A DNA stretch of 64,000 bases, taken from positions 1-64,000 of the forward strand of contig NZ_JAKGSD010000044.1 in NCBI RefSeq assembly GCF_021654135.1, written 5' to 3'. This document shows, piece after piece, positions 40,682-49,694 of this stretch. The translations under genes and the position numbers were made by a program. The number at the start of each line of letters is the position of its first letter. The first letter of the stretch is position 1. The stretch is from Amycolatopsis tucumanensis. Lineage in GTDB: Bacteria > Actinomycetota > Actinomycetes > Mycobacteriales > Pseudonocardiaceae. The notes beneath the pieces are model-generated. The model had not been told where the DNA came from. It saw nothing but the letters and a program-made list of their open reading frames with translations, and did not search any database.

Positions 40682-42991
40682 ATGAGCACAGGGTCGTGCC
40701 CGGTCGATCACGCAGCGGCGGCGGCCGGCTGCCCGGTCTCGCCCCGGGCAAGCGCCTTCGACCCGTTCGGCCCCGAGTACCAGGCCGACCCGCCCGCCGC
40801 GGTGCGCTGGTCCCGCGACGAGGAGCCGGTGTTCTACAGCCCGCGCCTGGGCTACTGGGTCGTCACCCGCTACGACGACGTCAAGGCCGTCTTCCGCGAC
40901 AACACGACGTTCTCGCCCTCGATCGCGCTGGAGAAGATCACCCCGGTCTCCGCCGAGGCCACCGCGACGCTGGCGAAGTACGGCTACGCGATGGACCGCA
41001 CGCTGGTGAACGAGGACGAGCCGGAACACATGCCCCGCAGGCGGGTCCTGATGCACCCGTTCACCCCGGAGCAGCTCGTCCACCACGAGCCGATGGTCCG
41101 GCGACTGACGCGCGAGTACGTCGACCGATTCGTCGACGCGGGCAAGGCCGACCTCGTCGACGAGATGTTGTGGGAGGTCCCGCTCACCGTGGCGCTGCAC
41201 TTCCTCGGCGTTCCCGAGGAGGACATGGCGACCCTGCGGGAGTACTCCATCGCGCACACCGTCAACACCTGGGGCAGGCCCTCACCCGAGGAGCAGGTCG
41301 CCGTCGCCGAGAACGTCGGCAAGTTCTGGCAGTACGCCGGAACCGTGCTGGACAAACTGCGCCAGGACCCGTCCGGGCACGGCTGGATCCCCTACAGCAT
41401 CCGCGCGCAGCGGGAGCACCCCGACGTCATCACCGACTCCTACCTGCACTCGATCATGATGGCCGGCATCGTCGCCGCCCACGAGACCACGGCCAACGCC
41501 GCCGCCAACGCCATCAAGCTGCTGCTGGAGAACCGCTCGGTGTGGGAGGAGATCTGCGCCGACCCGGGCCTGATCCCGCACGCCGTGGAGGAATGCCTGC
41601 GGCACTCGGGTTCGGTCGCGGCGTGGCGCAGGCTGGTCACCCGGGACACCACGGTCGGCGGGGTCCCGATCCCGCGCGGCGCCAAGCTGCTCATCGTCAA
41701 CTCCTCGGCCAACCGCGACGAACGGCACTTCGACCACCCCGACGAGGTCGACCTCCGCCGCGACAACGCCACCGACCACCTGACCTTCGGCTACGGCAGC
41801 CACCAGTGCCTCGGCAAGAACCTGGCCCGCATGGAACTGCAGATCTTCCTCGATGAACTCACCCGCAGGCTGCCGCACCTGGAACTCGTGCCGGACCAGG
41901 AGTTCACCTACGTCCCCAACACCTCCTTCCGCGGCCCGGAACACCTGTGGGTGCAGTGGGATCCCGCCGCCAACCCGGAACGGGCCGACCCGTCGATCGC
42001 CGAGCTGCGCCGCCCGGTGCGGATCGGGGAACCGTCCAAGCGCGGCGTGGCCCGGACGGTGACCGTCGTGTCGGTCGAGCGCGCGGCCGAGGACGTCGTC
42101 GAGGTGGCCCTGGCCGCCACCGACGGCAAACCCCTGCCAAGGTGGTCCCCGGGCGCGCACGTCGACCTGCAGCTCGGCGAGCTGTCCCGGCAGTACTCGC
42201 TGTGCGGCGACCCCGCCGAGGCCGGCACCTACCGCATCGCCGTGCTCAAGGACCCGGACAGCCGCGGCGGTTCCCGCTACGTGCACGAAAACCTCCGCCC
42301 CGGCACCACGCTGTCGCTGCGGGGACCGCGCAACCACTTCCGCCTCGACCCCACCGCCCGCCACTACGTGTTCGTCGCGGGCGGCATCGGGATCACCCCG
42401 ATCATCGCGATGGCCGACCACGTCAAGGCCGCCGGCGGCAGCTACGAACTGCACTACTGCGGCCGCGACACCACCGCGATGGCCCTGCTCGACCGGTGCC
42501 GTCGTGACCACGGCGACCGCCTGCACGTCCACACCAGCGCGGACGGGACGCGCCTCGACGTCGCCGCGTTGCTCGCGAACCCGGCGGAAGGCACGCAGAT
42601 CTACGCCTGCGGGCCGGAACGCCTGCTCGACGCGCTGGCCGAGGCGAGCGCGCACTGGCCGGACGACGCGCTGCACGTCGAGCACTTCACCACCACCCAG
42701 CAGGTGCTCGATCCCGCCGTGGAACACGGCTTCGACGTCGACCTCGCCGACTCCGGGCTCACGGTGCGCGTCGCCGCGGACCAGACCGTGCTCGCCGCAC
42801 TGCGCGCCGCCGGCGTCGACGTGCCCAGCGACTGCGAGGAAGGCCTGTGCGGCACGTGCGAAGTGCCCGTCCTCGACGGCGAGGTCGACCACCGCGACGT
42901 GGTCCTCACCAAGGCCGAACGGGCCGCCGGCACCAGGATGATGACCTGCTGCTCGCGGGCCTGCGGCGACCGGATCACCCTCCGGCTCTGA
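40682..42991 (+). CDS. Self-sufficient cytochrome P450, CYP116B type
   Basis: 769 residues joining three modules. P450 domain (about 1-450): I-helix AGIVAAHETTANA, ExxR in ECLRHSG, heme loop FGYGSHQCLGKNLA. FMN/NADH reductase of the phthalate-dioxygenase type (about 480-680): RQYSLCGDP (flavin), FVAGGIGITPIIAM, YACGPERLLDAL. Ferredoxin (last 90): CEEGLCGTCEVPV plus a later Cys in RMMTCCSRA, a plant-type 2Fe-2S cluster. The protein needs only NAD(P)H and oxygen. Relatives hydroxylate or dealkylate aromatics and thiocarbamates. GAGGTG six bases before ATG. Cotranscribed with the following transporter. Confidence 0.96.
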   Translation: MSTGSCPVDHAAAAAGCPVSPRASAFDPFGPEYQADPPAAVRWSRDEEPVFYSPRLGYWVVTRYDDVKAVFRDNTTFSPSIALEKITPVSAEATATLAKYGYAMDRTLVNEDEPEHMPRRRVLMHPFTPEQLVHHEPMVRRLTREYVDRFVDAGKADLVDEMLWEVPLTVALHFLGVPEEDMATLREYSIAHTVNTWGRPSPEEQVAVAENVGKFWQYAGTVLDKLRQDPSGHGWIPYSIRAQREHPDVITDSYLHSIMMAGIVAAHETTANAAANAIKLLLENRSVWEEICADPGLIPHAVEECLRHSGSVAAWRRLVTRDTTVGGVPIPRGAKLLIVNSSANRDERHFDHPDEVDLRRDNATDHLTFGYGSHQCLGKNLARMELQIFLDELTRRLPHLELVPDQEFTYVPNTSFRGPEHLWVQWDPAANPERADPSIAELRRPVRIGEPSKRGVARTVTVVSVERAAEDVVEVALAATDGKPLPRWSPGAHVDLQLGELSRQYSLCGDPAEAGTYRIAVLKDPDSRGGSRYVHENLRPGTTLSLRGPRNHFRLDPTARHYVFVAGGIGITPIIAMADHVKAAGGSYELHYCGRDTTAMALLDRCRRDHGDRLHVHTSADGTRLDVAALLANPAEGTQIYACGPERLLDALAEASAHWPDDALHVEHFTTTQQVLDPAVEHGFDVDLADSGLTVRVAADQTVLAALRAAGVDVPSDCEEGLCGTCEVPVLDGEVDHRDVVLTKAERAAGTRMMTCCSRACGDRITLRL

Positions 42992-43025
42992 CAACTCCTT
43001 TGTGGACATTCGAAAGGAACTGACA

Positions 43026-44333
43026 ATGACGTCAACGGTGCAGCAGGCTCAGCCCGCCACCAGCTTCCGGCGCGTGCTCGCGGGCGGGATGGCCGGCTCG
43101 GTGCTGGAGTGGTACGACTTCGCGATCTACGGCGTGCTCGCCGCGACCGTGCTGGGCCCGCTGTTCTTCCCCGGCGGCAGCGGGATCGTGCAGCTGCTCC
43201 TCGCGCTCGCCACCCAGGGGCTCGGGTTCGTCGCGCGGCCCCTCGGCGGCATCGTGTTCGGGCACCTCGGCGACAAGTTCGGCCGCAAACCCATGCTGGT
43301 GACCACGTTCCTGCTGCTCGGCACCTCGACCGCGGCGATCGGGCTGCTGCCGACCTACCACCAGATCGGCATCTGGGCGACGCTGCTGCTGGTCGTGCTG
43401 CGCATGACGCAGGGTTTCGCATTGGGCGGCGAGTTCGGGGCCGCGGTGCTCATGGTCAGCGAGTATGGCGAGCCGAGGCGCCGCGGGTTCTGGGCCTCGT
43501 GGCCACAGGCCGGCGCGCCGCTGGGCACGGTGCTGGCGACCGTCGTGGTCACCGTCCTCGGCGGCCTGTTCCCCGGTGACGCCTTCGACGCGTGGGGCTG
43601 GCGCGTGGCGTTCCTGGTCGCGGTGCCGCTGCTGGTGATCGGGTTCTGGATCCGGCGCAGCGTCGAGGAATCGCCGGTGTTCCAGGCCGCCCGGGCCGGT
43701 GCCGAGCGCAAGGCCGCGCACAGGTCGAGCGTGCTCGAAGCGCTGGCCCGGCCCCGCGCGGTCCTGCACGGTCTCGGGATGCGGCTCGGTGAGAACATCG
43801 CGTTCTACATCTACACCGTCTTCGTCATCGCCTACGCCACGACGTCGTTCGGGTACCAGCGCGGCGATGTGGTGCTGGCGGTGACGTTCGCATCGGTGTG
43901 CCAGTTCGCGGGCATGATCGGCGGCGGCGCGTGGTCCGACCGGGTCGGCCGCAAGATCGCGATGCTCGTGCCCGCCATCGCGCTGGTGGTCTGGGCGCCG
44001 GTGTTCTTCTGGATGGTCCAGACCGCGAGCGTGCCGATGCTGTGGCTCGGTGTCTGCGCCGGTGCGCTGTTCCACGGCATGCTCGCCGGTCCGGAGGCCG
44101 CGTGGATCACCGAGCTGTTCCCGACCCGCTACCGCTACGCCGGCTCGTCGCTGGTGTTCCAGGGCTCGTCGATCATCGCCGGGGCGCCGGCACCGCTGAT
44201 CGCGGTGTGGCTGATCAACAGCGTCGGCGTCGGCGCGGTGATCGGCTACCTCGTGCTCACCATGGCGATCACCGTGCTCGCGGTGGCGACCAGCCGTGAA
44301 ACGAAGGGCGTGGACCTCGACCGCGTCGGCTGA
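43026..44333 (+). CDS. MFS transporter, metabolite:H+ symporter type
   Basis: 435 residues from ATG 43026 with GAAAGGA upstream. About 12 membrane segments; MHS signatures GSVLEWYDFAIYGVL, FGHLGDKFGRKPML, RMTQGFALGGEFGAAVLMVS, GAWSDRVGRKIAML. Starts 35 bases after the P450 stop and is followed by a strong terminator, so P450 and transporter form one operon. Likely imports the P450 substrate or a related aromatic or organic acid. Confidence 0.9.
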   Translation: MTSTVQQAQPATSFRRVLAGGMAGSVLEWYDFAIYGVLAATVLGPLFFPGGSGIVQLLLALATQGLGFVARPLGGIVFGHLGDKFGRKPMLVTTFLLLGTSTAAIGLLPTYHQIGIWATLLLVVLRMTQGFALGGEFGAAVLMVSEYGEPRRRGFWASWPQAGAPLGTVLATVVVTVLGGLFPGDAFDAWGWRVAFLVAVPLLVIGFWIRRSVEESPVFQAARAGAERKAAHRSSVLEALARPRAVLHGLGMRLGENIAFYIYTVFVIAYATTSFGYQRGDVVLAVTFASVCQFAGMIGGGAWSDRVGRKIAMLVPAIALVVWAPVFFWMVQTASVPMLWLGVCAGALFHGMLAGPEAAWITELFPTRYRYAGSSLVFQGSSIIAGAPAPLIAVWLINSVGVGAVIGYLVLTMAITVLAVATSRETKGVDLDRVG

Positions 44334-44339
44334 GTGTGC

Positions 44340-44371
44340 GCGGGTGCGGCCCGGGCCCGGGCCGCACCCGC
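44340..44371. terminator. Bidirectional terminator (32-bp perfect palindrome)
   Basis: GCGGGTGCGGCCCGGG (44340-44355) is followed directly by its exact complement (44356-44371), giving a hairpin with a stem of about 14 bp. It lies between the convergent transporter and aldo/keto reductase genes, 2-6 bases from either stop. Confidence 0.85.
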
Positions 44372-44373
44372 TG

Positions 44374-45327
44374 CTACATGGCGTGCTCCCAGCTGCCGCG
44401 CGTGTCGACGTCCGCGGCATCCGCCAGCGCCTCCAGCTCCGCGATCTCCTCGCCGGCGAGCTCGATGCCGTGCGCCCGGACCAGCCCGTCGAGGTGAGCC
44501 GCCTTCGTGACCCCGATGATCGGGGTGGTCCCCTTCGCGAGGGCCCAGGCGGTGGCAATGTCGGCGGCGGAGGCGCCACGGTCCGCACCGATCGCCGTCA
44601 TCCTGTCCGTCAGCGCCCGCAGCTGCGGCAGGATGCCGTTGTACACGGCCGCTCGGCTGCTGCCCGCCGGCAACGGGTTCGCCGGGCTGTACCTGCCGGT
44701 CAGCGCGCCTTGTTCGAGGACCATGTAGGAGAAGAACCGCACGTCGTGCTCGCGGCAGTGGTCGACGATGCCCGCGCGCTCGGAGCCGCGGTATAGCAGG
44801 CTGTAGTGGTTCTGGACCGCCTCCACGCGGAAACCGGCCTCGCCGAGGATCCGGTCGGCCAGGGCGATCTCGGCCAGGTTGTGGTTCGAGACGCCGACGT
44901 GCTTGATCCGGCCGCTTTCCAGCAGCGGGATCAGCAGCGGCGTCCACCGGGCCACGTCTGCGGGGTTGTGGATCCAGTACAGGTCCACGTAGTCGGTGCC
45001 CAGCCGGTCGAGGCTCTGCTCCAACATGTCCGCGACCGGATCGTCGCCGTCGCCGGCGATCTGCGGGGTGAACTTCGTGGACAGCTGGTACTCGCCGCGG
45101 TCGTAGCCCTTGAGCGCCCGGGCGAGGACCGTCTCCGAACGGCCCATGCCGTACACCGCCGCGGTGTCCCACAGCGTGAACCCGTTCGACTGCGCCTTGT
45201 CGACGACCTCGCGCAGCCCGGACGCGGTCAGCTCACTGCCGAAGTAGCCCTCGCCCGCCTCGCCGCTGTCTCCCCAGGCCCACGTGCCCAGCGCCACCGC
45301 CGGCACCGTCAATTTCTCGCTCGTCAT
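44374..45327 (-). CDS. Aldo/keto reductase
   Basis: 317 residues with the TIM-barrel AKR tetrad: Asp and Tyr in LWDTAAVYGMGRSE, Lys in QLSTKFTP, His in DLYWIHNP. Further marks are HVGVSNHNLAEI, AVQNHYSLLYRG and GTTPIIGVTKAAHL. Reduces carbonyls with NADPH. Divergent from the frameshifted XRE-type regulator, which in actinobacteria often sits beside the oxidoreductase it controls. The inverted repeat at 45375-45397 between them is a candidate site. Confidence 0.93.
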   Translation of the reverse strand: MTSEKLTVPAVALGTWAWGDSGEAGEGYFGSELTASGLREVVDKAQSNGFTLWDTAAVYGMGRSETVLARALKGYDRGEYQLSTKFTPQIAGDGDDPVADMLEQSLDRLGTDYVDLYWIHNPADVARWTPLLIPLLESGRIKHVGVSNHNLAEIALADRILGEAGFRVEAVQNHYSLLYRGSERAGIVDHCREHDVRFFSYMVLEQGALTGRYSPANPLPAGSSRAAVYNGILPQLRALTDRMTAIGADRGASAADIATAWALAKGTTPIIGVTKAAHLDGLVRAHGIELAGEEIAELEALADAADVDTRGSWEHAM

Positions 45328-45374
45328 GTCTCCAGCAAACCCCCAGGGCCGCCGCCGCAGCAGGTCGCGTTCAT

Positions 45375-45397
45375 GGGGGGTACCGCCTCAACCCCCC
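45375..45397. promoter_or_regulatory. Inverted repeat in the divergent promoter region
   Basis: GGGGGGT (45375-45381) and ACCCCCC (45391-45397) with a 9-base spacer, in the 103-bp gap between the aldo/keto reductase and the regulator gene. Downstream, TACCCT (45418-45423) ends 7 bases before ATG 45431 and may be a -10 for a leaderless message. Confidence 0.5.
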
Positions 45398-45430
45398 TTC
45401 GCGCCGTGACCAGTGGCTACCCTGAAGAAC

Positions 45431-46332
45431 ATGGACCCCCAGCCCGGAAACCGCGGCGAGATCCGGGACTTCCTGGTCAGCAGGCGCGCCAGGATCACGC
45501 CCGCGCAGGCCGGCCTGCCGACCAGCGCCCGACGCCGGGTCCCCGGGCTGCGGCGCGAAGAGGTCGCCGTCCTCGCCGGGGTGAGCACCGAGTGGTACAC
45601 GCGGCTGGAGAAGGGCCACATCGGCGGCGTGTCCGAGGACGTCCTCGACGCGGTCGCCCGTGCCCTGCGACTGGACGACGACGAACGCACCTACCTGTTC
45701 GACCTGGCCCGGTCGTCGCGGCAGCAGAGCCGCACGCCGTCGCGGCGCCGGGACGTGAGATCCCGCCCCGGGTCCAGTGGCTGCTCGACTCGATGACGAT
45801 GTCCTCGGCGTTCGTGCGCAACGGCCGTACGGACGTCGTCGCCGGCAATCCCCTGGCCCGTGCCCTGCTCGCGCCGATGTTCGACAGCGCCACCGCCGAC
45901 CGGCGCGGCCGCCCCAACCTTGCCCGCTACATCTTCCTCGACCCCGGTGCGCGGGATTTCTTCGTCGACTGGGACGCCGCCGGAGCCGCCACCGCCGCCC
46001 TGCTGCGCGCCGAGGCCGGGCGCGAGCCCCGTGACCGGGCACTGCGCGAACTCGTCGGCGAGCTGTCCACCCTCAGCCCGGAGTTTCGCGGCCACTGGGC
46101 CGCGCACGACGTCCTGATGCGCCACGACGGCGTCAAACGGCTCCGGCACCCCGAAGTCGGCCACCTGGACCTGACCTTCCAGTCCCTCGATCTGCCGCTG
46201 TCCGGGCGGGCCGTGCACGACCTGATCATCTACACGGCCGAACCCGGCACCGCATCCGAAGACCGGCTCAAGCTCCTCGCCAGCTGGGCGGCCACCCGAT
46301 CCCGGACGGCGGAGCCCACCCGCCACACCTAG
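45431..46332 (+). pseudogene. XRE-family regulator with MmyB-like domain, frameshifted
   Basis: The N-terminal part from ATG 45431 is a helix-turn-helix: RAQAGLP-type start, then RRVPGLRREEVAVLAGVSTE and WYTRLEKGHIGGVSEDVLD. It runs to about 45740, then the matching sequence jumps one frame: EIPPRVQWLLDSMTMSSAFV, DVVAGNPLARALLAPMF, FLDPGARDFFVDWDAA, LSTLSPEFRGHWAAHDV, which is the MmyB ligand-binding domain. One base appears to be missing between 45725 and 45755. Both halves are otherwise intact, so this may be a fresh mutation or a sequencing error. Its stop overlaps the stop of the opposite DUF2182 gene. Confidence 0.8.
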
Positions 46333-47141
46333 GTCAACAGGGCCGGCTGGGCCAGCAGGACGATCGCCGTGGCGAGGAGCAGGCCGCCGACCACGCGGCT
46401 GATCAGTTCGCCGTGGCGGGTGACCTTTTCCAGGGCGACGACGGCCGCGAACACGGCCATCCAGACCAGGTTCATCATCCCGGCGGCCAGCAGCACCGCC
46501 ATCAGCGCCCAGCAGCAGCCCAGGCAGTACCCGCCGTGGCTCACCCCCACCCGCAGGACACCGAAACGGCCGCGCATCGCCGTCTCGCTGTGTTCGAGGA
46601 GCAGCGCCATCGGCGACCGGCAGTGCCTCAGGCACACCCGCTTCAACGGGGTCAGCTGGTACACGCCGGCGACCAGCAGCACCACTCCCCCGGCCCGCAC
46701 GGCGGTGGTGCTGGGCCCGGTCATGGCCCCCTCCAGGCCTTGCACGAACGCGAACGCCCCGATCCCCGCCACCGCCCACACGAGGAAGTAGCCGGCGAAC
46801 AGGCCGTGGCCACGCAGTCCCCGGCTGCGCAGCAGGCGGCGCATGCCCAGGCTGAACGGCACGACGCTCGGCAGCATCATCGCCGCCATCATCACGACCC
46901 ACACCCCGAGGAACAGCGCCGCTTCCCCGGGCCACGGCCGCATCGCGCCGGCCATGTCGTCCATCGCGGGCCCGCCGGTCAGGACCCCCATGCGCATGTC
47001 CGCGGTCGCGAGCCTGCTCGTCAAAACCCAGGCCAGCGCGGCGAGCACCAGCAGCACGACCACCAGCGCGGCCTCGGTTCGCGACCACCGCCGCACCGAA
47101 ACCGCGTGCGAAGCGACCTCCCGGCCCGGCCGCGGGGTCAT
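46329..47141 (-). CDS. DUF2182 membrane protein (predicted metal-binding)
   Basis: 270 residues, about 7 membrane helices. Marks of DUF2182: VWVVMMAAMMLPSVVPF, LFAGYFLVWAVAGIGAF, YQLTPLKRVCLRHCRSPM (Cys pair) and VGVSHGGYCLGCCWALM (Cys/His), then MNLVWMAVFAAVVALEKV. The family is described as predicted metal-binding membrane protein of unknown function. ATG 47141 overlaps the stop of the DUF1326 gene (ATGA). The pair DUF1326-DUF2182 recurs in bacteria, which supports joint function. Confidence 0.9.
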   Translation of the reverse strand: MTPRPGREVASHAVSVRRWSRTEAALVVVLLVLAALAWVLTSRLATADMRMGVLTGGPAMDDMAGAMRPWPGEAALFLGVWVVMMAAMMLPSVVPFSLGMRRLLRSRGLRGHGLFAGYFLVWAVAGIGAFAFVQGLEGAMTGPSTTAVRAGGVVLLVAGVYQLTPLKRVCLRHCRSPMALLLEHSETAMRGRFGVLRVGVSHGGYCLGCCWALMAVLLAAGMMNLVWMAVFAAVVALEKVTRHGELISRVVGGLLLATAIVLLAQPALLT

Positions 47142-47794
47142 GCCGCGTCCGGTCCGCTCCACTCGAACGGGATGAGTTTGCTGGAGTTGCCGCTGCGCTC
47201 CCAGCGGAAGCCGAACGCGTCGGCGGACTCCTCGGTGACCCGGCCCCACACCGCCGGCGGTTGCCCCGGGCCCACCTCGGCGCCGGGCAGGTTGTGGACC
47301 TCCACCCGGGCGCCCGACCCGCTGGTGGGCCCCGTCAGGGCCTCGACCCGCGCGGTCGCCTTGCCGGGGATGCTGACGCTCCAGTCGGAGTAGTCCTCGG
47401 CGATGGAGGCGTCGATGGCGGCGAACTCCATGCCGCGCATCTCACCCCCGAACATCTCGTTGAACTGGGCGGGCCAGCCGCCCGCCTGGCCGCCGAAGAT
47501 CATCTGCAGGGCGCCGCGCTGGGCCTCGTCGGCTCGCTCGTCCAGGAACACGGCGCCGTAGGCGTCGCTGTGATCGCCCCACACGTTGCCCACGAAGGAC
47601 GCCAGCATCACGACGTTCAACCCGTCCAAGCGGGTCTCGCCGTACCGCCCCTCGCGCACGTGCCACAGGAGGACACCGTCGCAGTCACCGTAGGTCGGCG
47701 GCTGGGCGAAGGAACACGGGCACGGGATCGTGCACTTGCACGCGTCGAACCACACTCCCCGCAAGCTCCACGGCTGCACGGAAGAACCGGTCAT
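47138..47794 (-). CDS. DUF1326 domain protein
   Basis: 218 residues from ATG 47794, which lies six bases after GGAGGGAGG; ATG 47800 leaves no spacing. DUF1326 marks are WSLRGVWFDACKCTIPCPCS (Cys cluster), DGVLLWHVREGRYGETRLDG, LNVVMLASF and a C-terminal EWSGPDAA. Soluble. The CxCxxPCPC-type cluster suggests metal binding, in keeping with the membrane partner encoded by the overlapping downstream gene. Function unknown. Confidence 0.9.
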   Translation of the reverse strand: MTGSSVQPWSLRGVWFDACKCTIPCPCSFAQPPTYGDCDGVLLWHVREGRYGETRLDGLNVVMLASFVGNVWGDHSDAYGAVFLDERADEAQRGALQMIFGGQAGGWPAQFNEMFGGEMRGMEFAAIDASIAEDYSDWSVSIPGKATARVEALTGPTSGSGARVEVHNLPGAEVGPGQPPAVWGRVTEESADAFGFRWERSGNSSKLIPFEWSGPDAA

Positions 47795-47949
47795 CGCCAT
47801 CCTCCCTCCGGGAATCAGCCCAGTGTCCCTCCCACTACCCGGCCGAACAAGCAACGCCGGCCGGCGAAAACCATTCGCGCGGGCCCGCGACGGATCGACT
47901 GTTCTTGACACGCAGCGCGAGCACGCCCGCGATGTGGCTGAGCGCTGTG

Positions 47950-48130
47950 GCGGGGTAGCGAGGCCGCGCGGTTCGATGGCGGCCATGCGACCCCCATCCA
48001 CCGGCCGATCACCTCCCCCGCGAGGCATTCCGCCGTCGCGACCTGTCCGATGGGGCCGCTGTCGTCCCGCAACGGGCCCAGGCCCAGCGTGAACCGATCG
48101 TCGCTGAGGAAGCGAAGGACCCCCGATGTC
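47950..48130 (-). pseudogene. Possible LLM oxidoreductase scrap
   Basis: A minus-strand frame without start reads VLRFLSDDRFTLGLGPLRDD and then SGPIGQVATAE. DRFTLGLG is typical of luciferase-like oxidoreductases, but nothing else of the fold is preserved. Low confidence. Confidence 0.3.
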
Positions 48131-48150
48131 GGCCAGAACGCCGAAAGCGC

Positions 48151-48640
48151 TCATGCCGGCCCGGAACCCGCGCTCATCTCGTCCGCCGCCGCCTCCACTG
48201 CGTCGACGATGCCGACATAGCCGGTGCAGCGGCAGATGTTGCCGGAGAGCTCCTCGCGGATCCGGGCCGGCACGGGCGTTCCTCCCGGTGCAGGAGATCC
48301 ACGGCGGACATCAGCATCCCCGGCGTGCAGAACCCGCACTGCAGCCCGTGATGAGTGGCGAACGCCTCCTGCAGCGGATGCAGCGTCCCGTCCTCCCCCG
48401 CCATGCCTTCGACGGTGATGAGCGAGGCCGTCGGCCTGCACCGCGAACATCAGGCACGCCCGCACCGGTTTGCCGTCGACGAGCACGGTGCACGCGCCGC
48501 AGACCCCGTGCTCGCAGCCGAGATGGGTGCCGGTCAGTCCGAGATCGTCGCGCAGGGCGTCGGCCGGCGTGCGCCGCGGTTCGACGTCGAGCTGGTGACG
48601 GGCGCCGTCGACGGTGGCGGCACGTTGTGGCTTTTCTCAG
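48151..48640 (-). pseudogene. CoxS-like [2Fe-2S] subunit of a molybdenum hydroxylase, two frameshifts
   Basis: Minus strand. Frame 1 reads LGCEHGVCGACTVLVDGKPV, then RACLMFAVQADGL, the plant-type 2Fe-2S motif; frame 2 continues EAFATHHGLQCGFCTPGMLM; frame 1 resumes with REELSGNICRCTGYVGIVDA. These are the two [2Fe-2S] sites of the small subunit of xanthine dehydrogenase/CO dehydrogenase-type enzymes (usually about 160 residues). Two opposite frameshifts lie near 48418 and 48285, there is no start codon, and no large or FAD subunit is nearby. A decayed relic. Confidence 0.8.
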
Positions 48641-48654
48641 TCGGTGCGGGGGTA

Positions 48655-49140
48655 TACAGCGACCCAGTCTCGCCTCAGAACGGTGCGCCAGGGCGACACC
48701 TACGTGGGATCCGATGCAGCGTCGGCAGCCATGACCTGACGTGAAGCCGACTGCGAACCCCGCCCTGGCGCAGCCACGGAAGCCCAAGTCGCAGGCCCCA
48801 GAGGCACTGTCCCAGCGTTTGCCGTCGGAGCGACAGAAGTGCAACTCCAGGACGTGCCGAAAGGGCGGTCTGCGGTAGATCATCTAATCCGTGACGTCCT
48901 CGTCGAGGGAGAACTCGCTGGTCAGGACATCGGCGTTGCTCAGGTGGAGCTTGAAGTTGATGTGCGGGGCGCGCCTGCGGTACCACCCCGCACCCCCGGC
49001 CGGTCGTCCCGGATGTCCCGCCGCACCGCACCGCGTCCACATCGAACTTGCGCAGCCGCCTCGCCCGCGGACTAGACGCCGCTGTGATGTCGAAACGGGG
49101 ATAGGCTGAGCCCGACTCCGGTGGAACGATGTCGGACTCC
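48655..49140. other. Mostly non-coding stretch
   Basis: No intact gene. A minus-strand scrap at about 48897-48985 reads RAPHINFKLHLSNADVLTSE followed by FSLDEDVTD and a stop, faintly like the C-terminal strand of intradiol ring-cleavage dioxygenases. I could not find the rest of such a gene. Treat as decayed DNA. Confidence 0.35.
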
Positions 49141-49166
49141 GCCGGACAGACACGCGGAGGAATCGC

Positions 49167-49628
49167 ATGCCCTATGTCGTGGACTTCGACACCGTATCGA
49201 CCATCGGGCTCGAAACGTCGCCCGTCGCGGAGGCGCTGGCCGGTCTGCGGGCGAACGAGGCCCGCTACTTCAAGAACAAGTACGGCCACGTTTTCACCGT
49301 CAAGCCCGCGGACGACGCCAGGGACACGATCGGCTGGGTGCACCGGATCCTCGAGGAGGAACGCGGCATCGTCATCGCCTCCCCTCCGCTCGAGGCGACC
49401 GCTTTCGACGTCGACGGCATCCGATGGGCCTATGTCTTCTACGAGAACGGGCTGTCGGTCAACGTGCTGTACACCATCGAGGACAGCGGGAAACGCGCCG
49501 TCGGGTTCAAGCTCTCCGACGGGATGGACATCCCCACCGAACTCTCGTCCTTCAAGTTCGCTCGGCAGAAATCAAAGCTGGCCGGCACCATCCGCGGCTC
49601 GTACTTCGTCATCAAGAACGAGTACTGA
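49167..49628 (+). CDS. Conserved-looking hypothetical protein
   Basis: 153 residues, start ATG 49167 with GGAGGAA six bases upstream. Not recognised. Predicted soluble alpha/beta protein without signal peptide or membrane segments: MPYVVDFDTVSTIGL, ALAGLRANEARYFKNKYGHV, TIGWVHRILEEERGIVIAS, IRWAYVFYENGLSVNVLYTI. Lys/Glu/Asn content and the codon pattern suggest a genuine gene. It stands alone between a CoxS relic and an acyl-CoA dehydrogenase relic. Confidence 0.65.
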   Translation: MPYVVDFDTVSTIGLETSPVAEALAGLRANEARYFKNKYGHVFTVKPADDARDTIGWVHRILEEERGIVIASPPLEATAFDVDGIRWAYVFYENGLSVNVLYTIEDSGKRAVGFKLSDGMDIPTELSSFKFARQKSKLAGTIRGSYFVIKNEY

Positions 49629-49694
49629 CCCCCTCACGGGTGGCGCGGCGCGACGGCCACTCTGGTGAAGCGCCAATGAGGGAGATGTGCGGAA

